Assembly: GCA_020638395.1 (NCBI GenBank)
Contig: JACKIP010000007.1
Location: forward strand, 1-64,000
Direction of reading: 5' to 3'
From: Rhodospirillales bacterium
GTDB lineage: Bacteria > Pseudomonadota > Alphaproteobacteria > Micavibrionales > Micavibrionaceae
DNA: 64,000 nucleotides
Position 1 is the first letter of the stretch. Every line of letters starts with the position of its first letter. Both the position numbers and the translations under genes were made by a program. This document shows, in pieces, positions 47,713 through 57,599 of this stretch. The notes below the pieces were generated by a model. It worked only from the letters and a program-made list of their open reading frames with translations, was not told the DNA's origin and searched no databases.

Positions 47713-49809
47713 ATGCCCACACTCACCATTAACGGAACAGAAATCGAAGTCGAAAAAGGCACCAGCATTTTGCAGGCAGCGGAAATGCTGGGGGTTGAAA
47801 TTCCGCATTTTTGCTATCACGGACGCTTAAGCGTCCCGGCGAATTGCCGGATGTGTCTGGTCGAGGTAAAGGGCGGCCCTCCCAAACCGGCGGCGTCTTG
47901 CGCGATGTCCTGTGCGGACGGGATGGAGGTTCACACCGATTCGGAGATGGTGAAAAAAGCGCGTAAGGGCGTCATGGAAATGATGCTGATTAACCACCCG
48001 CTGGATTGCCCGATTTGCGATCAGGGTGGCGAGTGTGATTTGCAGGATCAGGCCGTGGCATACGGGTTTGACCGCTCCCGTTATGCAGAGAATAAGCGCG
48101 CCGTGCCGAATAAAGAACTTGGCCCGATTATTAAAACCATCATGACCCGCTGCATTAACTGTACGCGGTGTGTGCGTTTTGCCGAGGAGATTGCCGGTGT
48201 TGAGACATTGGGGCAGCTTAACCGTGGGGAAGATGCCGAGATTGGAACCTTTATTGAACAGGCGGTTGATACCGAGCTTTCCGGCAATCTGGTCGATGTC
48301 TGCCCGGTTGGTGCCTTGACCAGCAAGCCCTATGCATTTAAAGCCCGCCCGTGGGAGCTGGTGAAAACCCAGTCTGTGGATGTCATGGATGCCGTCGGGT
48401 CCAACATCCGGATTGACAGCCGCAGCGGCGAAGTCTTGCGTATTTTGCCGCGCCTGCATGAAGATATCAATGAGGAATGGATTTCCGATAAAACCCGCTA
48501 TGCCTATGACGGGCTGACGAAACGGCGTCTGGATCGTCCATGGCTCCGCAATCCTCAAACCAATCAACTGGAAGAGTGCGGCTGGCCGGAAGCTTTTTCT
48601 TTTATTGCGGAAAAGCTGAAAGATATAAACGGAACTGAAATTGCGGCTCTGGCGGGCGACCTTTGCGATCTGGAGTCGATGACGGCGCTAAAAGATTTGA
48701 TGACCGGGCTGGGATCTCCGCATCTGGATTGCCGGACCGACGGAGGCAGCTATAACCCGTCAAACCGGGCCGGATACCTCTTTAATACAACGATTGCCGG
48801 GATTGAGGAGGCCGATGCGATTTTGATCGTGGGGGCCAATCCTCGTTATGAAGCAACGATGGTCAATGCGCGTATTCGTAAGAACTGGCTGGATCACCGG
48901 ACTAAAATTGCCCTGATCGGAGAGGCCGTTGACCTGACCTATCCTTATGAGCATCTGGGCGATGGCTGGGCCGATCTTGAAAAATTTATGAAGGCCCGCA
49001 GCGGATTTGCCAAGATTTTTAAAGAGGCGCAGCGCCCGATGATTATTTTTGGCGCGCACCTGTTTACAGGAGAGGGCGGTGCCGCGCTGCATGCCTATGC
49101 GATGGAGGCCGCGGAAAAGCTCGGCGTTATTAAAGATAACTGGAATGGATTTAATCTGTTACAGACGGCGGCTTCGCGTGTTGGCGGACTGGATATCGGG
49201 TTCGTCCCGCAGGAAAAAGCAGGCAAAGGATTTTCTGACATCCTCGCAGGAACCAGAGATGGTTCAATCAAAGCGCTGTATTTACTGGGCGCAGACGAAT
49301 TTGATGCCCGCTCTGAAATCGGCTGGAATACCTTTGTGATCTATCAGGGGCATCACGGAGACCGCGGCGCGGCGATGGCTGATGTCATATTGCCCGGAGC
49401 GGCCTATACGGAAAAAGACGCGCTTTATGTGAATTTGGAAGGACGCGTACAGGAGGGATGGCGCGCAGTGTTCCCTCCGGGCGAGGCCAAAGAAGACTGG
49501 AAGATCTTGCGGGCCTTATCGGAATATGTTCTGAAAGCCCCTCTGTCATATGACAATCTGAAACAATTGCGGACGCATATTTATGCGACGGCTCCGCATT
49601 TGGTCCATCTGGGGGATATTATTCCGGCACTCTGGCCCTCTGCGGCGGCAGGAAAGGGAGATGCTCTTCCTGCTGAGGCACAAATTTTTGCATCTATTTC
49701 AAAGAGCGGGTACTATGCAACCAATTCCGTGGCGCGTGCATCGCAGATTATGCGCGCCTGTGAAGACGCGTTTGTGCCGGCAGTTCCTCTGAAAGAGGCG
49801 GCAGAGTAA
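47713..49809 (+). CDS. nuoG: NADH-quinone oxidoreductase subunit G
   Basis: Large Fe-S subunit of complex I. N-terminal 2Fe-2S domain (HFCYHGRLSVPANCRMCLVE), the His-Cys3 4Fe-4S region (NHPLDCPICDQGGECDLQDQ), RCINCTRCVRFAEEIAG, a further cysteine site in DVCPVGALTSKPYAF, then a molybdopterin-oxidoreductase-like domain without cofactor role. 698 residues, alphaproteobacterial length. Not followed by nuoH; an unknown gene and murD come next. Confidence 0.97.
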   Translation: MPTLTINGTEIEVEKGTSILQAAEMLGVEIPHFCYHGRLSVPANCRMCLVEVKGGPPKPAASCAMSCADGMEVHTDSEMVKKARKGVMEMMLINHPLDCPICDQGGECDLQDQAVAYGFDRSRYAENKRAVPNKELGPIIKTIMTRCINCTRCVRFAEEIAGVETLGQLNRGEDAEIGTFIEQAVDTELSGNLVDVCPVGALTSKPYAFKARPWELVKTQSVDVMDAVGSNIRIDSRSGEVLRILPRLHEDINEEWISDKTRYAYDGLTKRRLDRPWLRNPQTNQLEECGWPEAFSFIAEKLKDINGTEIAALAGDLCDLESMTALKDLMTGLGSPHLDCRTDGGSYNPSNRAGYLFNTTIAGIEEADAILIVGANPRYEATMVNARIRKNWLDHRTKIALIGEAVDLTYPYEHLGDGWADLEKFMKARSGFAKIFKEAQRPMIIFGAHLFTGEGGAALHAYAMEAAEKLGVIKDNWNGFNLLQTAASRVGGLDIGFVPQEKAGKGFSDILAGTRDGSIKALYLLGADEFDARSEIGWNTFVIYQGHHGDRGAAMADVILPGAAYTEKDALYVNLEGRVQEGWRAVFPPGEAKEDWKILRALSEYVLKAPLSYDNLKQLRTHIYATAPHLVHLGDIIPALWPSAAAGKGDALPAEAQIFASISKSGYYATNSVARASQIMRACEDAFVPAVPLKEAAE

Positions 49810-49821
49810 AAATACATAACA

Positions 49822-49846
49822 GGTACGCCCCGTGCGTACCATATTA
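49822..49846 (+). terminator. Possible terminator after nuoG
   Basis: GGTACGC (49822-49828) / GCGTACC (49834-49840), 5-nt loop. The tail ATATTATAATAAAA is AT-rich but lacks a pure T run, so strength is uncertain. Confidence 0.45.
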
Positions 49847-49866
49847 TAATAAAAAAGAGGTGTGAT

Positions 49867-50451
49867 ATGACGTCCCATAAAAAACATGAGGAGATACGGT
49901 TAAAGTTGCACGCTGCTGACTTTCTTGCAAGTTACCAGCGTGTAAAGTACGTGGCCGAGAATAGGCCGGGATGTGTCACGAAAGAGTCCGTTGGCAATTC
50001 CGATGATCCGCACAATCAGAAATTGACGGCCATATTTGAGCGCTCAGGGCAAGAAAAAATTGATCTGCGGCCCGTTCGAGAGGGACTGGAATTGATTGAT
50101 GAATGGCTTAATGATTCATCAATCGATGCTTCAGATCGCGCCAGATTCACTGAGGTCTATACAGCCTGCCACAGAGAGTTGATGAAATTCGATTCTGTTC
50201 TTGGTCGTCATTCCAAACGGTATCATGCATCTCTGGAGCAAGAATCCGGGGATATTCCGGATCTTCCGCCGGAAATACAAGCCCTTCAGGCGCTTTCTCG
50301 TATTTTGGATTTGAAAACCTATTTAAATGTCGAGAGTCCAAAAAAGTTTGCATTTTTTATGAACGAAATCAATGAACCCTTGCGCCAGATCAGAAACGGG
50401 GAAGTCTACACACCGCCCTCGTATGAACTCATTCCCGGAAATTTTGGGTAA
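49867..50451 (+). CDS. Hypothetical protein, 194 aa
   Basis: A soluble, mostly helical protein; visible segments are KLHAADFLASYQRVKYVAEN, LRPVREGLELIDEWLNDSSI, ALQALSRILDLKTYLNVESP and a Pro/Tyr-rich end (VYTPPSYELIPGNFG). No family recognised. Good GAGG ribosome site (AAGAGGTGTGAT) before the ATG. It stands between nuoG and murD, possibly its own transcription unit. Confidence 0.6.
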   Translation: MTSHKKHEEIRLKLHAADFLASYQRVKYVAENRPGCVTKESVGNSDDPHNQKLTAIFERSGQEKIDLRPVREGLELIDEWLNDSSIDASDRARFTEVYTACHRELMKFDSVLGRHSKRYHASLEQESGDIPDLPPEIQALQALSRILDLKTYLNVESPKKFAFFMNEINEPLRQIRNGEVYTPPSYELIPGNFG

Positions 50452-50554
50452 ATATCCGCCTCAAACTTTTTGACTTTATTACAGGTTACATACATCAGGG
50501 GATCTCTCTTTAAAACCTCTTCGTTTGGATAGCTCTTCATGATAGAACTTCCTT

Positions 50555-51898
50555 ATGCTGGATCTGTCAAAATTTGTGTCATCTCTGGAAGGAAAAGCCG
50601 TTTACGTTTATGGGCTTGGGAAGTCCGGGCAGGTGAGTGCGCGGGCTTTGTCTGCGGCCGGGGCAAGGGTGTATGCCTGGGATGATCTGGCAGAGCAGCG
50701 CGATCAGATGGTGGCCTCTGATGTCGGGGGGGATGAGCGGATCATATTCCGGCCTGACACGGAGGTAAACTTTGCGGATCTTGGATGTGTGTTGCTCTCT
50801 CCGGGCATCCCCCTGACGCATCCCTCTCCGCATCCGGTTGTTGAAAAAGCGCGGGCGCATCATATTGAAGTTATTGGAGATATCGAGATTCTGGGGCGGT
50901 GCCTGCCGGCCGCTCCTGTCAAAACAGTTGGCATTACCGGGACAAATGGCAAATCGACCACAACCGCTCTGATCGGACATATCCTGAATGCCTGCGGGAT
51001 GACGGCGCTGGTCGGCGGAAATATTGGTGTTCCTGTTCTGGGGTTTGATCTGGACAAAGACGTGCGGGTAATTGTTCTGGAGTTATCGTCTTATCAGGTT
51101 GATCTCTGTTCGAATTTTCATCCGGATATTGGGGTGCTGCTGAACGTTACGCCGGATCATCTGGACCGGCACGGCTCTCTGGAGCATTATGCCGCAGTCA
51201 AAGCCCGGATGTTCGGGCATCATACCCGCCCGATTATTTCCTGCGATGACCCTTTGTCCAAAGAAATTTTTGATGTTGCGGCAGAGCTGGGAAAAGCGCC
51301 GATTGCGCTGACGCTCTCTGCTCCGTTGCCATTCGATCCTTCCGAACTCAAAACGCTCGCCGGGGTGCATAATCACCAGAACGCTCTGGCGGCGTGGCAT
51401 GTGTGCAAACAGCTGGGGCTTGCGGAGCCGGACATTTTCAATGCCATGAAAACATTTCCCGGCCTGGCGCATCGTCAGCAGATCATTCGTAAAATCAAGG
51501 ATGTGACGTTCGTCAATGACAGCAAAGCGACGAATGCCGAGGCCGCAGGAAAAGCTCTGGCCAGTTACGAGTCCATTTACTGGATTATCGGGGGGCAATC
51601 AAAGGCCGGAGGACTTGGCGGTCTGGAAGATTACCGCACCCGGATCAAAAAGGCCTATGTGATTGGGGCTGCGACAGAAGAGTTCTCCGGATGGCTGGCG
51701 CAGAACGCAGTTCCCTTTGAAGCATGCCAAATACTGGAAAAGGCCGTATCTCATGCGGCAAAAGACGCGCTGCAGAGCGGGGCAGGGGGGGTTGTCTTAT
51801 TGTCCCCCGCCTGTGCATCCTGGGATCAGTTCAAAAGCTTTGAACATCGCGGCGCGGTCTTTACAAAGCTTGTTGGTGATTTGCCGATTTCGGGGTAA
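50555..51898 (+). CDS. murD: UDP-N-acetylmuramoylalanine-D-glutamate ligase
   Basis: Adds D-glutamate to UDP-MurNAc-L-Ala. Seen: N-terminal VYVYGLGKSGQVSARALSAA, ATP loop GITGTNGKSTTTALIGHILN, GGNIGVPVL, VLELSSYQVDL, NVTPDHLDRHGSLEHYAAVK, HNHQNALAA, ATNAEAAGKAL and GVVLLSPACASWDQFKSFEH. 447 residues. Followed by ftsW and murG in the standard dcw order, but mraY and murF are not upstream and murC/murB are not downstream. Confidence 0.97.
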   Translation: MLDLSKFVSSLEGKAVYVYGLGKSGQVSARALSAAGARVYAWDDLAEQRDQMVASDVGGDERIIFRPDTEVNFADLGCVLLSPGIPLTHPSPHPVVEKARAHHIEVIGDIEILGRCLPAAPVKTVGITGTNGKSTTTALIGHILNACGMTALVGGNIGVPVLGFDLDKDVRVIVLELSSYQVDLCSNFHPDIGVLLNVTPDHLDRHGSLEHYAAVKARMFGHHTRPIISCDDPLSKEIFDVAAELGKAPIALTLSAPLPFDPSELKTLAGVHNHQNALAAWHVCKQLGLAEPDIFNAMKTFPGLAHRQQIIRKIKDVTFVNDSKATNAEAAGKALASYESIYWIIGGQSKAGGLGGLEDYRTRIKKAYVIGAATEEFSGWLAQNAVPFEACQILEKAVSHAAKDALQSGAGGVVLLSPACASWDQFKSFEHRGAVFTKLVGDLPISG

Positions 51899-51984
51899 TA
51901 TATCAGTGTCAGTGTTGCCCCCGTTTTTGCTTTGGCGTTGCGCCGGGGTACGGTTCCGCGAATATCTCAAAGGTTTATCTCTTT

Positions 51985-53154
51985 ATGCTTCTATCCGCCG
52001 TTAAACTCACCCGTACCGATGATTCTGCTCTTTCAAAGTGGTTCTGGACCATTGACCGCAGCCTGCTGGCGGCATTTTTAACCCTGATTATTTTCGGAAT
52101 TTTTATGGTGACGGCGGCGTCTCCCGCAGTGGCAGAGCGCGTCGGGCTGGGGCCGTATCATTTCCTGATAAAGCATCTGATGTTTTTAACGCCGACGGTT
52201 GCCTGCCTGATCGGGTTATCGTTCCTGAGCGCCCGGAACGTTTGGCGGGTGTCTACGATTTTGCTGGCAGCGACCATTCTGGCGATGGGGCTGGTTCTGG
52301 TAACCGGTATGGAAATCAAAGGAGCGCAGCGCTGGCTGCATTTGCCGTTTTTTTCCCTGCAACCCAGCGAGTTCATAAAGCCCAGCTTTGCCATTGTCGC
52401 GGCATGGTTGATTTCCTATCAAAAAACGCATGAAGATTTTCCGGCGAACCTGATCTGCGCCGGATTGTTTCTGGTGATTGTCACGCTGCTTATGCTGCAA
52501 CCGGATTTAGGGATGACGGTTGTTGTGACCTCTATTCTGGCCAGTCAGATTTTCCTTGCGGGTCTTCCGTTTCGCTATCTGGTGATGTTTGGTCTGGGGG
52601 CCGTTGCCTGTCTGGGGCTGGCCTATCTGACGTTCGGACATGTCCAGAGCCGAATTGACCGCTTTCTCGATCCATCCAGCGGTGACTCCTATCAGATTGA
52701 GAAATCTCTGGAAGCCTTTCGCAGCGGGGGAATTTTCGGAGCCGGGCCGGGGCAGGGGGATGTCAAGCTGCGTCTGCCGGATGCTCATGCCGATTTTATT
52801 TTTTCCGTGATCGGGGAGGAGCTGGGGCTGCCATTCACATTCCTGCTTATGGGGATTTATCTGTTTATCCTGTTGCGCGGATTCCGGGTGCTCTCAACCT
52901 GCACCTGCCTGTTTACCGTGCTGGCGGCGGGGGGATTACTGGTGATGCTGGGATTGCAGACTTTTATTCATATGGGATCGGCCTTGCAGCTTCTTCCGGC
53001 AAAAGGCATGACCCTTCCCTTTATCAGTTACGGCGGTTCGTCTCTTCTGTCCATGGGCATTTCGATGGGGATGCTGCTGGCGCTGTTACGGCGGCAGGAG
53101 AAATCAACGATCGGATCGTCTCATTCTTCTCAACGCAGAGAAAATACCGTATAA
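51985..53154 (+). CDS. ftsW: Peptidoglycan glycosyltransferase FtsW
   Basis: SEDS-family septal peptidoglycan polymerase with about ten membrane helices. Seen: IDRSLLAAFLTLIIFGIFMV, GAQRWLHLPFFSLQPSEFIK, LLMLQPDLGMTVVVTS, DSYQIEKSLEAFRSGGIFGA with GPGQG, ADFIFSVIGEELGLPFTFLL (catalytic Asp region), and LPAKGMTLPFISYGGSSLLS. 389 residues. It starts 86 nt after murD and ends 10 nt before murG. Confidence 0.97.
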   Translation: MLLSAVKLTRTDDSALSKWFWTIDRSLLAAFLTLIIFGIFMVTAASPAVAERVGLGPYHFLIKHLMFLTPTVACLIGLSFLSARNVWRVSTILLAATILAMGLVLVTGMEIKGAQRWLHLPFFSLQPSEFIKPSFAIVAAWLISYQKTHEDFPANLICAGLFLVIVTLLMLQPDLGMTVVVTSILASQIFLAGLPFRYLVMFGLGAVACLGLAYLTFGHVQSRIDRFLDPSSGDSYQIEKSLEAFRSGGIFGAGPGQGDVKLRLPDAHADFIFSVIGEELGLPFTFLLMGIYLFILLRGFRVLSTCTCLFTVLAAGGLLVMLGLQTFIHMGSALQLLPAKGMTLPFISYGGSSLLSMGISMGMLLALLRRQEKSTIGSSHSSQRRENTV

Positions 53155-53164
53155 CTATAATAGC

Positions 53165-54286
53165 ATGACTGATCAGCCTTCCTCTTCTCTTATTCTTCTT
53201 TCTGCCGGTGGGACGGGCGGGCATATCATGCCGGCCATTGCTCTGGCGCAGGATCTTGTGTCGCGGGGCTATCAGGTCGAAATTGTCACCGATCCGCGCT
53301 GCCGGCATTACAAAGATCTGTATCCGGAGATTCCGTTTCATGTGTTGTCCGCCGGGACTTTGGGGAAAGGCCTGTGGGGAAAATTTACCGGGCTGTGCCG
53401 TCTGGGGTGGGGGCTATTGCAGGCGCGCAGTTTGGTGCGGCATTTAAAGCCTCGTGTTGTTGTCGGATTTGGCGGATATCCGTCTTATCCGGCGGTTTAT
53501 GCGGCGCAAAAACGCAAAATCCCGACCATCATCCACGAAGCAAACGCGATTTTGGGAAAAGCAAACCGGATGCTGGCACCGGGGGCGGAGCGAATTGCCC
53601 TGTCCTGGCCCGTAACCGATCAGACCGGGATTAGCGAAGTGGATTCCATGCGTGTTGTCCAGACCGGAAATCCTGTCCGCAGCGAAATTGCGGGATTATT
53701 TACCCGTCCGTATCCTGCCCTGTCTTATGACTCTCCGATGACCATTCTGGTGATGGGAGGCTCTCTGGGTGCAAAAATATTTTCAACCGTTATTCCGAAA
53801 GCGCTGGCGATGCTGCCTGCCGAGCAACGGGCGCGTCTTCACGTCATCCAACAGTGCCATGAAAGCGATATTCATACGGTACGGCAGGATTATCACGATG
53901 CCGGCATCAAGGCGCGGCTGGAGGTGTTTTTCAAGGATGTACCGGAATTACTGGCGGAATGCCATCTGTTCATAGGCCGCAGCGGAGCCAGCACGGTCAC
54001 CGAAATGACGGCCGCCGGGCGTCCGGCTATTTTTGTTCCGTACCCGCATCATGCGGATCAGCAACAATTGAGGAATGCCGAAGCCATCGCCAATGAAGGC
54101 GGAGCGTGGGTCATTCCTGAAAAAGCTTTTACCGCCGAGGCGTTGCTGCCTCGCATAGAAACATTCCTGCAACATCCGGAAATTCTGTTTGAAGCGGCGG
54201 AGGCCTCCCGCGCCTGTGGCAAGCCGGATGCCGCCCGCAAGCTGGGAAATCTGGTGATGGCTCTCGCCAGCGGCTGGGGGGCTTGA
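53165..54286 (+). CDS. murG: Lipid II synthase (GlcNAc transferase) MurG
   Basis: Adds GlcNAc to lipid I on the cytoplasmic membrane face. Seen: the glycine-rich N-terminus SAGGTGGHIMPAIALAQDLV, VVGFGGYPSYPAVYAAQ, IIHEANAILGKANRML, VMGGSLGAKIFSTVIPKAL, LFIGRSGASTVTEMTAAGRP and FVPYPHHADQQQLRNAEAIA. 373 residues. Last gene of this dcw fragment; it converges on the nitrilase gene 4 nt later. Confidence 0.97.
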   Translation: MTDQPSSSLILLSAGGTGGHIMPAIALAQDLVSRGYQVEIVTDPRCRHYKDLYPEIPFHVLSAGTLGKGLWGKFTGLCRLGWGLLQARSLVRHLKPRVVVGFGGYPSYPAVYAAQKRKIPTIIHEANAILGKANRMLAPGAERIALSWPVTDQTGISEVDSMRVVQTGNPVRSEIAGLFTRPYPALSYDSPMTILVMGGSLGAKIFSTVIPKALAMLPAEQRARLHVIQQCHESDIHTVRQDYHDAGIKARLEVFFKDVPELLAECHLFIGRSGASTVTEMTAAGRPAIFVPYPHHADQQQLRNAEAIANEGGAWVIPEKAFTAEALLPRIETFLQHPEILFEAAEASRACGKPDAARKLGNLVMALASGWGA

Positions 54287-54290
54287 GGGC

Positions 54291-55127
54291 CTATAATGGC
54301 TGGGGCCTGGGTGGTGGAAGGTTTCTTGTATGCGTCAGGGACGGGATTTCAAGTCTTGCTGTGGCGACCTGCGACATATCCAGCTCGGCGGAAATAACGC
54401 AAGGACCATCTTCCTGCGCCTCTGCCAGGATATCCCCTCTCGGAGAAATAATCAGAGAGTGACCATATGTCCGGCGAATTCCGGCATGATCTCCCACTTG
54501 CGCCGGAGCGATAAGAAACGATCCGGTTTCAATGGCGCGTGCGCGTAATAAAACGTGCCAATGAGCTTTTCCGGTTGGCACGGTAAAGGCAGCCGGAACA
54601 GCGATAATTTGTGCGCCGTCCTGCGCCAGCCTGCGATAGAGGTATGGAAAACGGAGGTCATAGCATATGCTGAGTCCCAGAAGGACATCTTCCGGGGCTA
54701 TATGACTGTGCACCACCTCCGTTCCGGCCTGAAATGTATCGCTTTCACGGTAACTTTCTCCATTCGGCAGGTCCACGTCAAACAGGTGCATTTTATCGTA
54801 AGTGACCCTTAGTGCTCCATCCGGCCCAAACAAAAACGAGCGGTTTGCAAGCCTTTCGGCATTTGCACGAACGCACATTGACCCGATCAGCAGGGTCACC
54901 CCCAGCTCTTTGGCGAGGCCGCTGAAGAAGGGAATGCCGGGATGATCCTCCTGAAAAAAGTGTGCGGCGAGGTGTTCTCCGCGTTTGGCAATGATCTGGT
55001 CCGTGACTTCGGGGGTCGCGATAAAGGTGGCCCCCTGCGCCGCAGCCTGCCGGGTGAGATCCGCTGCTTGCCGCAGGTTCTCCTGCATCTCCGGCCCGGA
55101 GGTCATTTGGATTGCCGCAACATACAT
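54291..55127 (-). CDS. Carbon-nitrogen hydrolase (Nit-type)
   Basis: 278 residues of the nitrilase superfamily, closest in look to the Nit1 deaminated-glutathione amidases. Triad: Glu in IATPEVTDQI, Lys in YDKMHLFDVDLPNGESYRES, Cys in LLGLSICYDLRFPYLYRRLA. Also GKAHWHVLLRARAIETGSFL. It begins 2 nt after grxC on the same strand; the comF-grxC-nitrilase neighbourhood is common in alphaproteobacteria. Exact substrate not determinable. Confidence 0.92.
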   Translation of the reverse strand: MYVAAIQMTSGPEMQENLRQAADLTRQAAAQGATFIATPEVTDQIIAKRGEHLAAHFFQEDHPGIPFFSGLAKELGVTLLIGSMCVRANAERLANRSFLFGPDGALRVTYDKMHLFDVDLPNGESYRESDTFQAGTEVVHSHIAPEDVLLGLSICYDLRFPYLYRRLAQDGAQIIAVPAAFTVPTGKAHWHVLLRARAIETGSFLIAPAQVGDHAGIRRTYGHSLIISPRGDILAEAQEDGPCVISAELDMSQVATARLEIPSLTHTRNLPPPRPQPL

Positions 55128-55129
55128 GT

Positions 55130-55390
55130 TCAGGCGACCTTCAATAAAGTGTCAAGTTCTCCTTTGGAGTCCAGAGCGTGCAAATCATCGCATCCGCCAA
55201 TATGCCGGTCATCAATAAAAATCTGCGGAACCGTGCGCGGGCCGCCGGTGCGCTCGACCATTTTGCTGCGGGCGGCTTCATCTCCGGTGATGTCGTATTC
55301 TGTGTAGGGGACCGCTTTTCTGTTCAGAAGGTCCTTTGCGCGCCGGCAGTAAGGGCAGGTCGTCCAGGTATAAATTTCAATTTTAGGCAT
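55130..55390 (-). CDS. grxC: Glutaredoxin 3
   Basis: 86 residues, glutathione-dependent dithiol oxidoreductase. Active site WTTCPYCRRAKDLL; glutathione-binding GGPRTVPQIFIDDRHIGGCD with the cis-Pro TVP. Standard length. Operon with the nitrilase gene. Confidence 0.97.
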   Translation of the reverse strand: MPKIEIYTWTTCPYCRRAKDLLNRKAVPYTEYDITGDEAARSKMVERTGGPRTVPQIFIDDRHIGGCDDLHALDSKGELDTLLKVA

Positions 55391-55423
55391 GGGTTTTTCC
55401 TTTGGTTGGAGTATATTCTACAG

Positions 55424-55560
55424 GAGACTCTGCAAAAGTCCAAAATCGTCATCTTGAGCCGCAGGCGAAGGATCTTAAGCTGTTAAAACAAAAGATTCTT
55501 CGCTCTGCGCAGAATGACGACTCTGTAAAATTACAGACTTTTGCAAAGCTTTCTATATAA
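55424..55560. repeat. TTCTGAG-type palindromic element, copy A2
   Basis: Core 55447-55519: CGTCATCTTGAGCCGCAGGC and its inverse ending GCAGAATGACG. Outer arms CTCTGCAAAAGTC / GACTTTTGCAAAG, then TTCTATATA. Same build as 32237-32380. Lies in the 190-nt gap between grxC and the monooxygenase gene, so any promoter of the latter is partly repeat-derived. Confidence 0.8.
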
Positions 55561-55580
55561 AAATAGCGCAGAAGATACAA

Positions 55581-56756
55581 ATGACAAAAACAGAAATTGC
55601 AATCAGCGGCGGCGGGCATGCCGGACTTATCACCGCGATCCTGCTCGCACAAAAAGATATGGATGTCACTCTGATCGAGCAAGGCTCTCTGGCTCTGTCA
55701 AAGGAGCTTCCAGAGATGAGCGGGCGCAGCGTTGCGCTGATGTGGGAGTCTCTGGAAGTGGTCAAACAGACCGGTATCTGGCCAGAGATCGAGGAATTCT
55801 GCGCGCCGCTTAATACCTTGCGCATAATGGACGGTTCCGAAAGCCTGTCCTTTGATGCAGAGGAAGCGAAGCTGCCATATTTTGGGCAGAACGTTCCGAA
55901 CGGAATTCTGCGGGCGGCTCTGATTAAAAAAGCACATTCCTTTAAAAATATTCACTTTATTGATTGTTGTGGATTGTGGGATTTTGAAGAAAAAGACGGA
56001 TATATGTTGCTGCGGCTGGAGGATGACCGCGAACTCACGGCACAGCTCCTGATTGCTGCGGACGGTAAAAATTCCATGGCGCGGCAAATCGCCGGGATAC
56101 GTACGATCAAAACCGGCTATGGTCAGACCGCGATTACCTGCCTGATTAACCATTCGCGCTCTCACGAAAATATTTCTACAGAATTTCACAAACCCGGCGG
56201 ACCATTTACGCTGGTTCCCTGTCCGGGCAATCGCTCCGCCGTGGTCTGGTGTGAAAAAGACAGCGTTGCCGAGGAACTTATGGCGCTGAAAAAATCAGAT
56301 TTCGAGCAGGCGCTTCAGGAAAAAACACAGGGCATCGTCGGGGCGATTACTCTGGAAACTCCGCCCGAAAGCTGGAAACTAAAGGGAATGCTGGCCCGGA
56401 AGCTGGTGGGGCATCGTCTTGCCCTGATCGCAGAAGCGGCGCACGCCATCCATCCTATCGGCGCGCAGGGGTTGAATTTAAGTTTGCGGGATATCAAAGC
56501 GCTGGTGGCGCTGGTGGCGCGGCAAAAGTCTTTGGGGCTGGATCTTGGCTCTCTGACCATGCTCAAAGAATATAAAGCGTTGCGGCGGGGCGATACCCTG
56601 ACCCGTTTTGCCGGGGTGGCCGGGTTTTGCGCCATTACGTCTAAAAAGTCAAAAGGCATTCAGCGCCTGCGCCAAACCGGGATGAAAGTTGTGAACAAAT
56701 CCGATTTTCTAAGACGGCAGGCCATGCGGATCGGGCTGGGAATGCAGGGGAGTTAG
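55581..56756 (+). CDS. UbiH/UbiF/COQ6-family FAD monooxygenase
   Basis: 391 residues, class A flavoprotein hydroxylase as used in ubiquinone synthesis. Seen: FAD motif AISGGGHAGLITAILLAQKD, LLIAADGKNSMARQIAGIRT (DG motif), and the second FAD motif RLALIAEAAHAIHPIGAQGL followed by NLSLRDIKAL, with AE in place of the usual GD. GQTAITCLINHS is also typical. The ring position hydroxylated cannot be read from the sequence. Single gene between convergent neighbours. Confidence 0.9.
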   Translation: MTKTEIAISGGGHAGLITAILLAQKDMDVTLIEQGSLALSKELPEMSGRSVALMWESLEVVKQTGIWPEIEEFCAPLNTLRIMDGSESLSFDAEEAKLPYFGQNVPNGILRAALIKKAHSFKNIHFIDCCGLWDFEEKDGYMLLRLEDDRELTAQLLIAADGKNSMARQIAGIRTIKTGYGQTAITCLINHSRSHENISTEFHKPGGPFTLVPCPGNRSAVVWCEKDSVAEELMALKKSDFEQALQEKTQGIVGAITLETPPESWKLKGMLARKLVGHRLALIAEAAHAIHPIGAQGLNLSLRDIKALVALVARQKSLGLDLGSLTMLKEYKALRRGDTLTRFAGVAGFCAITSKKSKGIQRLRQTGMKVVNKSDFLRRQAMRIGLGMQGS

Positions 56757-56765
56757 GGCTTTGCT

Positions 56766-57554
56766 TTAACGTTTAACCACCCGTGCAAGCGTTAGAACAT
56801 TAACTTCGGCGGCTCCCGCATTCAGCAGAGTGCGGCTGCACTCGCGGACGGTTGCGCCGGTTGTGTACACATCATCAATCAATAAAATGGTTTTCCCGGT
56901 CAGCAGATTTTTCTTGCGGGCGGGAACGGTAAAGGCATCCTTGACGTTCTTTTTGCGGTCAAGAGCTTTTTTATGTCCCTGAGTGGGGGTTGCCCGTGCC
57001 CGCAGCAAAAGATCGTGGTGCCAGGGCAGGTTTGCTTTTTTTGAGATCCGGGCCGCGATCAGAGCGGCCTGATTATAGCGCCGTTTTATCAGCCGCCAGC
57101 GATGCAGGGGCACCGGCAAAATCAGATCGGTTTGTTCCAGAAGCGATGCGCCGGCTTTCAGCATCCATGGCAGGAACGTATCAAGGGTGTGCAGCTGATC
57201 GGCGTGCTTGAAGCGCAGAATCAGGCTGCGGCTTTGGTCTTCATAGAGCAGTGGGGCACGTGCTTTTGAGAACTCCGGCGGGTCTGAAAGACAGGACGGA
57301 CAGCACATATCCGCATCAATTTTGAAATCAAACGGATGCCCGCAGCAACGACAAAAAGGATCGGAAATAAACTGTAGTTTTGTCCATTCTTCCGGTTGAA
57401 TAGCGCCTTGCTGCGACACAATTTTGCCGGAAAAAGCGCAGCGCGGCGGCAAGATCAGATCAACAGTTTGTTGAAAAAACGGCTTAAAAGGTTTGAGATA
57501 GCATAAAAAACCATCTCTATCGCTTTGAATTTCTTTAAGTTGTTGCAGTTCCAT
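56766..57554 (-). CDS. ComF-family phosphoribosyltransferase-like protein
   Basis: 262 residues. N-terminal zinc-ribbon-like cysteines (FCRCCGHPF, CCPSCLSDPP) and a C-terminal PRTase domain with KRRYNQAALIAARISKKANL, RARATPTQGHKKALDRKKNV and the PRPP loop ILLIDDVYTTGATVRECSRT. ComF takes part in DNA uptake in competent bacteria; many homologues have no proven role. No other competence gene is in the window. Divergent from the 1013-residue gene (45 nt). Confidence 0.93.
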   Translation of the reverse strand: MELQQLKEIQSDRDGFLCYLKPFKPFFQQTVDLILPPRCAFSGKIVSQQGAIQPEEWTKLQFISDPFCRCCGHPFDFKIDADMCCPSCLSDPPEFSKARAPLLYEDQSRSLILRFKHADQLHTLDTFLPWMLKAGASLLEQTDLILPVPLHRWRLIKRRYNQAALIAARISKKANLPWHHDLLLRARATPTQGHKKALDRKKNVKDAFTVPARKKNLLTGKTILLIDDVYTTGATVRECSRTLLNAGAAEVNVLTLARVVKR

Positions 57555-57599
57555 AACGCTTATACTATATGTAATGGTATATAGTAACGGTTTTCAGGC